Positions 5,479-11,392 of a DNA stretch of 16,035 nucleotides are shown piece by piece. Every line of letters begins with the position of its first letter. Within the stretch, counting starts at the first letter, position 1. The stretch is from Candidatus Falkowiibacteriota bacterium (GTDB lineage: Archaea; Iainarchaeota; Iainarchaeia; Iainarchaeales; GCA-2688035), in contig JAFCBY010000010.1 of NCBI GenBank assembly GCA_017610485.1, positions 1 to 16,035 of the forward strand. The letters are read 5' to 3'. The position numbers were made by a program, and so were the translations under genes. The notes beneath the pieces were generated by a model that was not told where the DNA came from, ran no database searches, and saw nothing but the letters and a program-made list of their open reading frames with translations.

Positions 5479-6579
5479 ATGCATTCGAGCGTTAAGGCTG
5501 CTTACGATATTGCTTTGAATGATTTGAGAAGATGTTATGCCGACAGGGGCATTGTTGCCGGCAGGAAAAGCAAGAGACTTCACCAATATTGGGCAAGGCA
5601 TGGCTTCTTTGCATCCTTGGGCGCACTGCACCTGAATGACGTGAAGCAGGTCAGGAAAAACCTTGAACTGTTTGCCTCGATGCAGAGGCCAAGCGGAAGA
5701 ATTCCGAACCAGATAAGCCTAAACCTTAAACCAAGGTACAAGCTCTTGGTCGGCTCTGTGATTGACTCAACCGCATTGTATGTGGTTTCCCTGACGGCCT
5801 ACCTCAGAAAGACGCAGGACAAGGAATTTGCCGCAAAGATGTTTCTCTCGTCAAAAAAGGCCGTTGAGTTTCTGTTGACCAAGGACAGAAACAACGATTC
5901 CCTGATTGAAGAAAGGGTTTTTGCAAACTGGGCTGAAACTGTTTTGAAGTTTGGCCGCGTTCTCTACACAAACTGCTGCTTTTACAAGGCTTTGAAGGAT
6001 TTCTCTTTTGTCTGCGAGATGCTTGGAAAACAGGGTTTGCAAGCCCGTTTTGAAAGGCTGGCCCACCAAACAAAGGACAGGATTAACCAAAGCTTTTGGG
6101 AGGGCAATTATTATATTGACTGGATTGATTTCAGGAGACACGACTTTTTTTCAACTGACGGGAATTTGCTTGCGATAGACTTTGGCATTGCTGACAAAGC
6201 GCAAAGCCAGATGATTTTGAACAAGATAAAGCAGCACAGGATGAACAGGATTCCCCTAAAAACCAACTGGCCTTTGTACCCCCTTTGGAGGATTCCTCCA
6301 ACGCTTTTGCCCCTGCTGGAGTACAACTACCATAATGGCTTCAACTGGCCCTGGCTTGGCTGCCTGAATGCTATTGCCCTGCACAAAGTTGGCTGGAAGC
6401 AGGAGGCAAAGCAGACTCTGAAAAGCGTTGCCTCTCTCATCAACCAGAACGGCATAGTTCACGAGGTGTTTGATGACAAGGGTAAGCCTGTGAATGGCCT
6501 GTTTTTGAAGAGCGAAAGGCCCTTTGCCTGGAACGCTGGCTTCTTTATAAGGGCCGTGAATGAGATAAACGGCAAGTAA
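5479..6579 (+). CDS. Six-hairpin glycosidase-like protein (GH63/GH100-like, amylo-alpha-1,6-glucosidase type)
   Basis: A 366-residue soluble protein without a signal peptide, so it acts in the cytoplasm. The alternating helices with aromatic-rich turns fit an (alpha/alpha)6 barrel: YWARHGFFASLGAL (37-50), GRIPNQIS (73-80), VIDSTALYVVSLTAY (94-108), NWAETVLKFGRVLYTN (150-165), NYHNGFNWPWLGCLNA and HEVFDDKGKPVNG (328-340). D96 in IDSTAL and E329 in HEVFD occupy places where GH100 invertases and related families have their catalytic acid pair; this alignment is by eye. The DWADS-like motif of many relatives reads NWAET here, so activity may differ. A TTTAAT box (5440-5445) lies 36 bases upstream, giving a leader of about 10 bases. 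The substrate (glycogen-like glucan, sucrose-like or compatible-solute glycoside) cannot be told. Confidence 0.65.
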   Translation: MHSSVKAAYDIALNDLRRCYADRGIVAGRKSKRLHQYWARHGFFASLGALHLNDVKQVRKNLELFASMQRPSGRIPNQISLNLKPRYKLLVGSVIDSTALYVVSLTAYLRKTQDKEFAAKMFLSSKKAVEFLLTKDRNNDSLIEERVFANWAETVLKFGRVLYTNCCFYKALKDFSFVCEMLGKQGLQARFERLAHQTKDRINQSFWEGNYYIDWIDFRRHDFFSTDGNLLAIDFGIADKAQSQMILNKIKQHRMNRIPLKTNWPLYPLWRIPPTLLPLLEYNYHNGFNWPWLGCLNAIALHKVGWKQEAKQTLKSVASLINQNGIVHEVFDDKGKPVNGLFLKSERPFAWNAGFFIRAVNEINGK

Positions 6580-6617
6580 AGCAATTTGGATTAACTATCT
6601 TGCCCACACCAAAGCGC

Positions 6618-6627
6618 TTTTAAATAA
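6618..6627 (+). promoter_or_regulatory. TATA box of the ABC exporter operon
   Basis: TTTTAAATAA is centred about 29 bases before the ATG at 6651 and is the only promoter-like element before the two-gene unit. Confidence 0.6.
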
Positions 6628-6650
6628 GTTTAGCTCTCTCTATAGTTGAA

Positions 6651-7556
6651 ATGGCAAACATTGTTGTGGAAGATATATACAAGTCCTATTCGAATGTTGA
6701 CGCCGTTGTCGACCTAAATTTTAAGGTTGAGGAAAAAGAGGTTTTTGGACTGCTTGGCCCGAACGGAGCCGGAAAGAGCACCACCATTAGAATGCTTTTG
6801 GACTTTCTAAAACCGGACAAGGGCACAATAGAGCTCTTGGGGGAAAAGTTCAGCGAGGCAACAAAGTCCTCTGTGGGCTACCTTCCGGAGGAACGCGGCT
6901 TGTACGACAACCTCACCGTGGAACAGAATCTTATTTACCTTGCCTCGCTCAAGGGAACTGAGGAAGCTGACGCAAAGCACAGGGCAAAGAAACTGCTTGA
7001 AAGGGTTGGACTAGCCTCAAAGAAGGATGCAAAAGTGAATGCCCTGAGCAAGGGCCTGCGGCAGCTGTGCCAGCTGTGCCTAACTCTCATTCACGAACCA
7101 ACATTGCTGATTCTTGACGAACCGTTTGCAGGCCTTGACCCCACAAACAGGGAGCTGGTAAAGGAAATTATCAGGGAAGAGAAGGAAAAGGGCAGAACCA
7201 TCATTTTGAGCACACACATGATGAATGAAGTTGAAGAGCTTTGTGACAGGGTCCTGTTGATAAACCATGGAAGGCGTGTCCTGTACGGCACCATAGACGA
7301 TATCAAGCAAAGCTATGCAAGCCACTGTGTCTTTGTTGAATTTGAGGGCGCCTTCCCAACACTTGAGGGCCTGCAAAGCAGCCAAATCACGAACAATTCA
7401 GCAGAACTGTATTTGAGGGTCGACAGCACGCCGCAGGAAATCCTTAAACAGCTGGTTGACGCCGGAACAATTGTTAAGAAGTTTGACGTTAAAGAGCTTT
7501 CGTTAAATCAGATTTTCATCAAGGTCGTGGAGGCGGAAAAATGGATAAAACCCTGA
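6651..7556 (+). CDS. ABC-2 type exporter, ATP-binding subunit (NatA-like)
   Basis: A 301-residue ATPase. It has Walker A GPNGAGKS at 36-43, the motif GYLPEERGLYDNLT at 76-89 in place of a plain Q-loop as in NatA-type subunits, signature LSKGL at 132-136, Walker B LLILDEP at 152-158, and the switch histidine in STHMMNE (H189). After about residue 215 comes a C-terminal extension of roughly 85 residues, as in the DUF4162-bearing group. It would power the permease encoded directly downstream, whose gene overlaps this one by 16 bases. NatAB-like systems export sodium ions or small hydrophobic compounds; the substrate here is unknown. The signature helix contains LCQLC, encoded by two tandem CAGCTGTGC units, without changing the family length. 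Confidence 0.88.
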   Translation: MANIVVEDIYKSYSNVDAVVDLNFKVEEKEVFGLLGPNGAGKSTTIRMLLDFLKPDKGTIELLGEKFSEATKSSVGYLPEERGLYDNLTVEQNLIYLASLKGTEEADAKHRAKKLLERVGLASKKDAKVNALSKGLRQLCQLCLTLIHEPTLLILDEPFAGLDPTNRELVKEIIREEKEKGRTIILSTHMMNEVEELCDRVLLINHGRRVLYGTIDDIKQSYASHCVFVEFEGAFPTLEGLQSSQITNNSAELYLRVDSTPQEILKQLVDAGTIVKKFDVKELSLNQIFIKVVEAEKWIKP

Positions 7557-8410
7557 GGGTTGCGATACAGGAATTCAAAACCAACCTGGCAAGGCGCGAA
7601 TACAAGTTCTTCGCCTTTGTCCTTCCGATTGGAATGGTTATCATTTCACTCTTTTTTGCCAACGGCGGAAGGCAGTTCAGCCTGTTTGAGTTCCAAATAA
7701 TGCAAAGCCGGTTTGAATTCTTTGCATTCCCTTCAGTCATTGCTATGGTCTTTTCCCTTGCGATTTTCCTCTCAGCAAACTTTATGCTGCAGGGCATTGC
7801 AAAGGAAAAAGAGAACAAAATTCTCGAAATACTGGTTTCATCCGTTTCCTTCAAACAGCTGCTGACAGGCAAGATTCTCGGGCTTGCAAGCCTTGGCCTA
7901 ATCCAGTTCTTCGTCTGGATTATTACAGGAACAATTGTTGTAGCAGCGCTAGCCCCCGAAATTCTTGAAAAGGCAATGGGTTCATTTTTTGCAACCCAGG
8001 CAATAATACTCTACTTCCTTTTCTTTATCCTGGGCTACTTGCTGTATGCGTCCCTGCTTGCAGCAATAGGCATTCTGACAGAAACGAGGGGGGAAGCCCA
8101 GCAGATCGGTTCCCTGCTAACAGGGTTTGCTCTAATTCCCGCACTGAGCACAATGTTTTTGACAAGCAACAGCACCAGCCTGTACGCCAGTGCAATCACC
8201 CTCTTTCCGCTGACCGCGCCAATAACCGCCATGATCAGAATATTCCTCAGGTCCATTCCAGCTGAGGAAATCGTGCTAAGCCTGGTTATTCTCAGTCTGT
8301 CAACAGTTGTAGTAATCTTTGTAACGGCAAGGCTTTTCAGGGCAGAAACCCTAATGTACGGAAAAAAGCTTTCTTTGAAAAATCTGGCAAACTTTGTCCT
8401 AAAGGGCTGA
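7541..8410 (+). CDS. ABC-2 type exporter, permease subunit (NatB-like)
   Basis: A 289-residue membrane protein with hydrophobic segments at about 24-40, 61-84, 112-137, 150-178, 190-207, 218-236 and 245-264. The family hallmark lies in the first cytoplasmic stretch after the second helix: GIAKEKENKILEILVSS (85-101), followed by KQLLTGKILG. It pairs with the ATPase upstream, with which it overlaps by 16 bases. GGAGG seven bases before the ATG is a good Shine-Dalgarno sequence, which fits an internal operon gene in a genome where first genes are mostly leaderless. The large external loop usual in bacterial NatB is short here (about residues 41-60). Confidence 0.82.
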   Translation: MDKTLRVAIQEFKTNLARREYKFFAFVLPIGMVIISLFFANGGRQFSLFEFQIMQSRFEFFAFPSVIAMVFSLAIFLSANFMLQGIAKEKENKILEILVSSVSFKQLLTGKILGLASLGLIQFFVWIITGTIVVAALAPEILEKAMGSFFATQAIILYFLFFILGYLLYASLLAAIGILTETRGEAQQIGSLLTGFALIPALSTMFLTSNSTSLYASAITLFPLTAPITAMIRIFLRSIPAEEIVLSLVILSLSTVVVIFVTARLFRAETLMYGKKLSLKNLANFVLKG

Positions 8411-8429
8411 AGCCACTTTCAAAATGCGT

Positions 8430-8750
8430 TCATTCCTTTTTTACTTTGACTGCCGTGCCATAGGCAAGAATTTCAGCGGCGTTCTCCATAACCTGTGAAG
8501 TCGTAAAGCGAACGTCGACCACAGCGTTGGCCTTCAGGGATTTTGCCTCGGCAACCATTCTCTGAATGGCTTCCTCCCTTGCCTCGGACAGCATGTCGGT
8601 GTACTCATTTAGTTCGCCCCCAACAATCTGCCTTAAACTTGAGACAACGTCTGCGCCAATCCACTTAGCCCGAATGGTGTTCCCCATAACAAGCCCCATT
8701 GTCTCAACAACTTTCTTTCCTTTTATTTTGCCTGAAGTGGTTACAATCAT
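8430..8750 (-). CDS. YbjQ (DUF74/UPF0145) family protein
   Basis: From the ATG at 8750 the protein has 106 residues, the normal family length. It shows the family pattern: MIVTTSGKIKGKKVVETMGLV at the start (TT..I.G), RAKWIGADVVSSLRQIVGGEL, an EAR-EEAI-RM-AEA helix, and NAVVDVRF. Members form pentamers and are sometimes annotated as heavy-metal binding, but no firm function is established. A longer frame starting at 8783 is rejected: TTTAAA at 8793-8798 places transcription start near 8769, and GGAGGG (8758-8763) sits seven bases before 8750. This gene thus has a leader with a ribosome binding site, unlike most of its neighbours. It is divergent from the DJ-1-like gene. Confidence 0.88.
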   Translation of the reverse strand: MIVTTSGKIKGKKVVETMGLVMGNTIRAKWIGADVVSSLRQIVGGELNEYTDMLSEAREEAIQRMVAEAKSLKANAVVDVRFTTSQVMENAAEILAYGTAVKVKKE

Positions 8751-8757
8751 CTGTTTA

Positions 8758-8763
8758 CCCTCC
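8758..8763 (-). promoter_or_regulatory. Shine-Dalgarno site that fixes the YbjQ-family start
   Basis: GGAGGG on the coding strand, seven bases before the ATG at 8750. With the TATA box at 8793-8798 it rules out the upstream ATG at 8783, which would be only about 12 bases from the box. Confidence 0.7.
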
Positions 8764-8859
8764 AATAAATGAATATAATTCAATTGAAACTCTTTAAAAA
8801 AACTCTTTTACACAAAAAAACACTGAATTAAAGCGCATTAATTGCGCCAGGCAAAGGAA

Positions 8860-9393
8860 ATGGTTTTTTTGGCAAAAGCGGAAGGAAAAAGGGTTCTCCT
8901 CATTGTCGCACCTGAAAACTTTAGGGACGAGGAACTGTTCAGGACAAAAGAGGTCCTCGACGATGCCGGCGCACAAACAGAAATTGCAAGCAGTCAAAAA
9001 GGTGAGATAACAGGCGCACTCGGCGGAAAGGCGGAGGCAACCCTCGCCCTTAACGACGTGAACACAGTGGACTTTGATGCAGTAGTCTTTGTTGGTGGCT
9101 CAGGTGCCACAGTCTACTTCGACGACCAGACAGCACAGCAGATTGCAAAGGATGGGCTTGCCCAGGGAAAGATTCTGGCAGCCATCTGCATTGCCCCTGT
9201 TACCCTTTCAAACGCCGGCCTGCTCAAAGGCAAGAAGGCAACCTGCTTTCAGACAGAGGCGGAAGCCCTCAGGGCAAAGGGTGCAATCTACACAGGCAAC
9301 GAAGTTGAGGTCGACGGAAAGATTATTACTGCGTCAGGGCCGACGACAGCAGGCGACTTTGGAAGGGCAATAGTGGAAGCGCTGGAAGACTAA
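8860..9393 (+). CDS. DJ-1/PfpI family protein
   Basis: Starting at the ATG at 8860 the protein has 177 residues, typical of single-domain DJ-1/PfpI proteins. It begins with the strand KRVLLIVAPENFRDEE, where E19 is the conserved elbow-interacting glutamate. The nucleophile elbow is AAICIAP with C110, and PTTAGDF lies near the C-terminus. In PfpI-type proteases a histidine directly follows the cysteine; here it is isoleucine, so protease activity is unlikely, and a stress, chaperone or glyoxalase-like role is possible. A TTG at 8844 would extend the N-terminus, but the box AATTAAAG at 8826-8833, about 30 bases upstream, supports 8860. The intergenic region of about 110 bases is shared with the divergent YbjQ-family gene. 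Confidence 0.85.
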   Translation: MVFLAKAEGKRVLLIVAPENFRDEELFRTKEVLDDAGAQTEIASSQKGEITGALGGKAEATLALNDVNTVDFDAVVFVGGSGATVYFDDQTAQQIAKDGLAQGKILAAICIAPVTLSNAGLLKGKKATCFQTEAEALRAKGAIYTGNEVEVDGKIITASGPTTAGDFGRAIVEALED

Positions 9394-9406
9394 TAAAAGC
9401 AGAATA

Positions 9407-9479
9407 TGGACTCGGGGGGAATCGAACCCCCAATCCCGGCCTTGCGAAGGCCGTATGTTAACCGTTACACTACGAGCCC
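9407..9479 (-). tRNA. tRNA-Ala (anticodon CGC)
   Basis: The minus strand gives acceptor arms GGGCTCG/CGAGTCC with the G3-U70 pair that marks alanine tRNAs, discriminator A73, T-arm GGGGG-TTCGATT-CCCCC, and anticodon stem CGGCC/GGCCG with loop TTCGCAA, hence anticodon CGC. Length is 73 bases with no encoded CCA and no intron. A TTAATAA box (9507-9513 on the minus strand) is centred about 31 bases upstream. The 3' end is 14 bases from the stop codon of the converging DJ-1-like gene. Confidence 0.95.
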
Positions 9480-9519
9480 GTTAAACAATTTTGTAAATAG
9501 TTGTCCTTATTAACGTTTT

Positions 9520-9957
9520 TTACCGCGCTTTTTTCCCTTTTTCTGGTGCTTGCTTCCCATTCTTTTTGCCCTTGTTTGACCAGACAGCTATAAGCCTGTA
9601 GGCCTGCATGAACTTTGTGGAATGCGTAAGCAAATGAAAGCCTTTTGAGGCGTAGTTTGCGATTATTTTCCCAAACACCTTGACCGCCTTCATGGCACGC
9701 AACAAGGAACCCATCGGCAGAAAGGAAACGATTAGAAGCCAGTTCTTCCTGAAAAAGTGCTTTTTGTGCTTGGATTCAACGTAGTGGATTATTAGCTCCA
9801 CTGCAAGCATGGCCACTGCTGCCAGGTCAATAATCTCAAGCCAGTGCCTTTGCTCCTCTGTCGGGTGCAGGAAAAACTCTGCCAGAAAGGTTATCAGAAT
9901 GGCAAACAAGGCAACGATTGCAATTGCCTTCCACCAAGCAAAAAACCTCTTAATCAT
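9520..9957 (-). CDS. Small voltage-sensor-like membrane protein without pore
   Basis: A 145-residue protein with four hydrophobic segments. The first two are clear helices (about 10-30 and 40-61). The next two read FFRKNWLLIVSFLPMGSLLRAMKAVKVFGK (68-97 overall), which looks like the S3-S4 part of voltage-gated ion channels. Basic residues R87, K90 and K93 are spaced every third position, as in S4, with K97 after them. The protein ends in a basic tail (129-145) and has no room for the S5-pore-S6 module, so it would be a stand-alone sensor, a remnant, or a partner of another channel. The family match is by pattern only. CTTAAAT at 9983-9989, about 29 bases upstream, is the likely TATA box, and an 18-base piece of tRNA-Trp (9995-10012) lies just beyond it. 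Confidence 0.5.
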   Translation of the reverse strand: MIKRFFAWWKAIAIVALFAILITFLAEFFLHPTEEQRHWLEIIDLAAVAMLAVELIIHYVESKHKKHFFRKNWLLIVSFLPMGSLLRAMKAVKVFGKIIANYASKGFHLLTHSTKFMQAYRLIAVWSNKGKKNGKQAPEKGKKAR

Positions 9958-9994
9958 GGAAAAGAAAAAGGGAAAAGGAATACTTAAATCAGAA

Positions 9995-10012
9995 GGGTCG
10001 CAGGGATTTGAA
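9995..10012. repeat. 18-bp copy of the tRNA-Trp 3' end (att-like, distal copy)
   Basis: GGGTCGCAGGGATTTGAA is identical to 11055-11072, the T-loop to acceptor part of tRNA-Trp (read on the minus strand), in the same orientation. It is not part of a tRNA here. Tyrosine recombinases that target tRNA genes leave such a copy at the far end of the element. Confidence 0.9.
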
Positions 10013-10052
10013 GGGAATGGTTAGTGGTTTTTGGTGGGTGGTTTGAGGGCGC

Positions 10053-10072
10053 GGTTTTTTTGGTTAGTAGTT
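10053..10072. repeat. Inner direct repeat of the tRNA-Trp islet, left copy
   Basis: Matches 10962-10980 in the same orientation except for one extra T and one A/C change (core GGTTTTTT-GGTT-GTAGTT). The surrounding bases (10013-10080) are strongly G/T-rich with a further GGTTAGT. It could be an arm site for a recombinase or the trace of a second insertion. Confidence 0.55.
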
Positions 10073-10114
10073 GATTGGTTTTCTTGCATTTTTACCACCT
10101 CGTTTTTTATAATC

Positions 10115-10900
10115 TTAAGGCAATCTCTTGCGTGATTTTTTAGTGCTTCTCCTTTCTCTTTTCTTCTTGGACCTATTTCTTTTTTTTTTTTTTTTTGTGC
10201 TTAGTTCAATACATATCCTTTTCATCACTTCACTGGGATCTTCTTTCCGAGACTCTGAAGTAAGTTTATCTGCATATCTAGATAACGAGTCAAAAAGGCC
10301 TGTTTTGTTTTGTGCTGCGGCTTCTCTTGCCCTGACGAAAATTAGCAGAGAGTCTTTTACTCTTTGTTCATTGGAAAATATTCGTGTGTTAATATGAGCA
10401 TTAACACTGTGGGCTAGTAAGATTTTTTCAGTGTTCAGGGCGTGGCCTCCGCCAGTGATTACAGGCAATTTTCTTCCTTTGAAATTGGATAGACTTTTAA
10501 TAATTTGTTCTGCAAAAACTTTGTCTCTAAACAAAACTGCTTTCGCAACTGCAGGCAGGTCTTTTTTGCCCGTATGCTCAGGGAGACTCTTTTCTTGCTT
10601 TCTTTCGGATATATTTGTCTCAATCAAAACCAGTTGAATGTTTCTTTTTTTGCATTCTAATAAAACTTCAACAACTGCCCATCGGTCGGGTGTCAAATGA
10701 ACTGGCTTTAATGCCCTTTGATTAGCTAATCTGGCCAATCTTTGCTCATAACGATTAAGTCCCTTTGGACTCAACTCTATTCCAATGAAAGAGTTTTTTT
10801 GCAAGGTTCTAACAAATTCTGCTACTTCCTCGTGAACCAAAGCAGGGAAATGATGTTTCCAGGGGATTAATTCAACCTCTACACCTCTACGTTGCCTCAT
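10115..10900 (-). CDS. TraB/TIKI/ChaN-like protein with long basic tail (islet cargo)
   Basis: From the ATG at 10900 the protein has 261 residues. Its core resembles the TraB/PrgY-TIKI-ChaN superfamily: HHFPALVHEEVAEFV (16-30), the strand GIELSP (40-45), LVLIETN (90-96), FRDKVFAEQII (124-134) and the hallmark strand-plus-histidine LPVITGGGHAL (145-155). Members include metal-dependent peptidase-like and heme-binding proteins; the function here is unknown. Residues 236-261 are almost only Lys and Arg, a nucleic-acid-binding type tail; a run of 17 A on the coding strand (10180-10196 on plus, as T) lies at its start. GGTGA four bases before the ATG and a TTTAATTA box at 10934-10941 support the start. 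A TTG at 10915 is a weaker alternative. The gene lies alone between two copies of the tRNA-Trp 3' end. Confidence 0.55.
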   Translation of the reverse strand: MRQRRGVEVELIPWKHHFPALVHEEVAEFVRTLQKNSFIGIELSPKGLNRYEQRLARLANQRALKPVHLTPDRWAVVEVLLECKKRNIQLVLIETNISERKQEKSLPEHTGKKDLPAVAKAVLFRDKVFAEQIIKSLSNFKGRKLPVITGGGHALNTEKILLAHSVNAHINTRIFSNEQRVKDSLLIFVRAREAAAQNKTGLFDSLSRYADKLTSESRKEDPSEVMKRICIELSTKKKKKRNRSKKKRERRSTKKSRKRLP

Positions 10901-10933
10901 TTCTTCACCTTGCAAACAAAGGGGAATTGGATG

Positions 10934-10941
10934 TAATTAAA
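10934..10941 (-). promoter_or_regulatory. TATA box of the islet gene
   Basis: TTTAATTA on the coding strand, centred about 26 bases before an expected transcript start near 10912. The short leader then holds the ribosome binding site GGTGA before the ATG at 10900. Confidence 0.55.
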
Positions 10942-10961
10942 TCTTTCTAATCGAAAACAAT

Positions 10962-10980
10962 GGTTTTTTGGTTCGTAGTT
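10962..10980. repeat. Inner direct repeat of the tRNA-Trp islet, right copy
   Basis: Near-identical to 10053-10072 (one indel, one substitution), same orientation. Together the two copies frame the TraB-like gene inside the outer 18-bp repeats. Confidence 0.55.
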
Positions 10981-11050
10981 TGCGAGCGTTAGCGAGCATA
11001 GTCCATTCAGCCCAAGCTGAATGGGCTCACTGCCAGCCGCAGTTGCGGCT
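10981..11050. repeat. Cluster of GC-rich palindromes next to tRNA-Trp
   Basis: GCGAG occurs twice around CGTTA (10982-10997). CCATTCAGC (11003-11011) pairs perfectly with GCTGAATGG (11016-11024), and an alternative pairing TGGGCT/AGCCCA overlaps it. AGCCGCA (11035-11041) pairs with TGCGGCT (11044-11050). The cluster begins three bases after the tRNA-Trp 3' end on the minus strand. It contrasts with the AT-rich islet. It could be a structured RNA, a transcription stop, or recombinase sites. Confidence 0.6.
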
Positions 11051-11052
11051 TT

Positions 11053-11180
11053 TGGGGTCGCAGGGATTTGAACCCCGATCCACTGGTTGCACCAATTTTG
11101 CAAAATTTCTTTTGCAAACTTTTCTTTTTTAAAGAAAAGTTTCTGGAGCCAGTCGCACTGCCAGATTATGCTACGACCCC
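11053..11180 (-). tRNA. tRNA-Trp (anticodon CCA) with 55-base intron
   Basis: The minus strand gives acceptor arms GGGGTCG/CGACCCC, discriminator A73, T-loop TTCAAAT and anticodon stem ACTGG/CCAGT. The anticodon CCA is at 11144-11146. The stem is interrupted by an intron between positions 37 and 38 (about 11088-11142), the common archaeal site, with TGG near the intron end able to pair with the anticodon as in a bulge-helix-bulge. The mature tRNA would be 73 bases. TTTAAA at 11212-11217 is centred 34.5 bases upstream. The last 18 bases before position 72 are repeated at 9995-10012. Confidence 0.93.
11088..11142 (-). other. tRNA-Trp intron (two hairpins)
   Basis: The 55-base intron can fold into two perfect hairpins. 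A 12-bp stem, AAACTTTTCTTT with AAAGAAAAGTTT, has loop AAA; a 6-bp stem, GCAAAA with TTTTGC, has loop GAAA. In some archaea (for example haloarchaea) this intron holds a box C/D guide RNA, but no C (RTGATGA) or D (CTGA) box is visible here. The exact ends could shift by one base because A occurs at both junctions. Confidence 0.8.
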
Positions 11181-11392
11181 TTTGTAGCATAAGTATTGGG
11201 AGTGGATAGAATTTAAAAGCTTGTTCAGGCTTTTGGAAGTTGATTAAATGGCATTGGGGGATTGACGTAATCGTTTTTTGCCCCTTGAACAACAAGAAAA
11301 CTTGTTCGACATCTGCCGATTTAGTCACAGACAGATAACTTAATTAAGGAATTCTGCGTTGATTAATTGGAATTAGACCAGTGTGGGATTTT
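11181..11392. other. Intergenic region without a supported gene
   Basis: Contains the tRNA-Trp TATA box (11212-11217) and an inverted repeat, GAACAA (11287-11292) with TTGTTC (11302-11307). The only small frame, 22 codons on the minus strand (11244-11312), has no well-placed promoter or ribosome binding site. I see nothing else in it. Confidence 0.5.

Larger units (their letters stand above)
10013..11072. mobile_element. AT-rich islet inserted at the tRNA-Trp 3' end
   Basis: About 1.06 kb between the two 18-bp tRNA-Trp copies. It holds one gene (TraB/TIKI-like, 10115-10900) and non-coding ends, and it looks visibly more AT-rich than the flanking genes, with long T runs. No integrase is inside. 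A second imperfect direct repeat (10053-10072 and 10962-10980) lies near each end. Without the islet, tRNA-Trp would be directly upstream of the voltage-sensor-like gene. Repeat and content are seen; integrase-driven insertion is inferred. Confidence 0.65.

Noticed and set aside
7061..7080. Tandem CAGCTGTGC repeat in the ABC signature helix
   Set aside because: Aligned to the family, no residues are added, so it is not an insertion; it only gives an LCQLC sequence.
8751..8783. N-terminal extension of the YbjQ-family protein from an ATG at 8783
   Set aside because: It lies too close to the TATA box, and the family N-terminus together with GGAGGG points to the ATG at 8750.
11244..11312. 22-codon minus-strand ORF with two Cys
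   Set aside because: No TATA box at leaderless distance and no ribosome binding site; too short to support.
10897..11328. A 143-codon minus-strand frame upstream of the islet gene
   Set aside because: It spans the whole tRNA-Trp gene, its intron and the palindrome cluster, and has no promoter or family resemblance.
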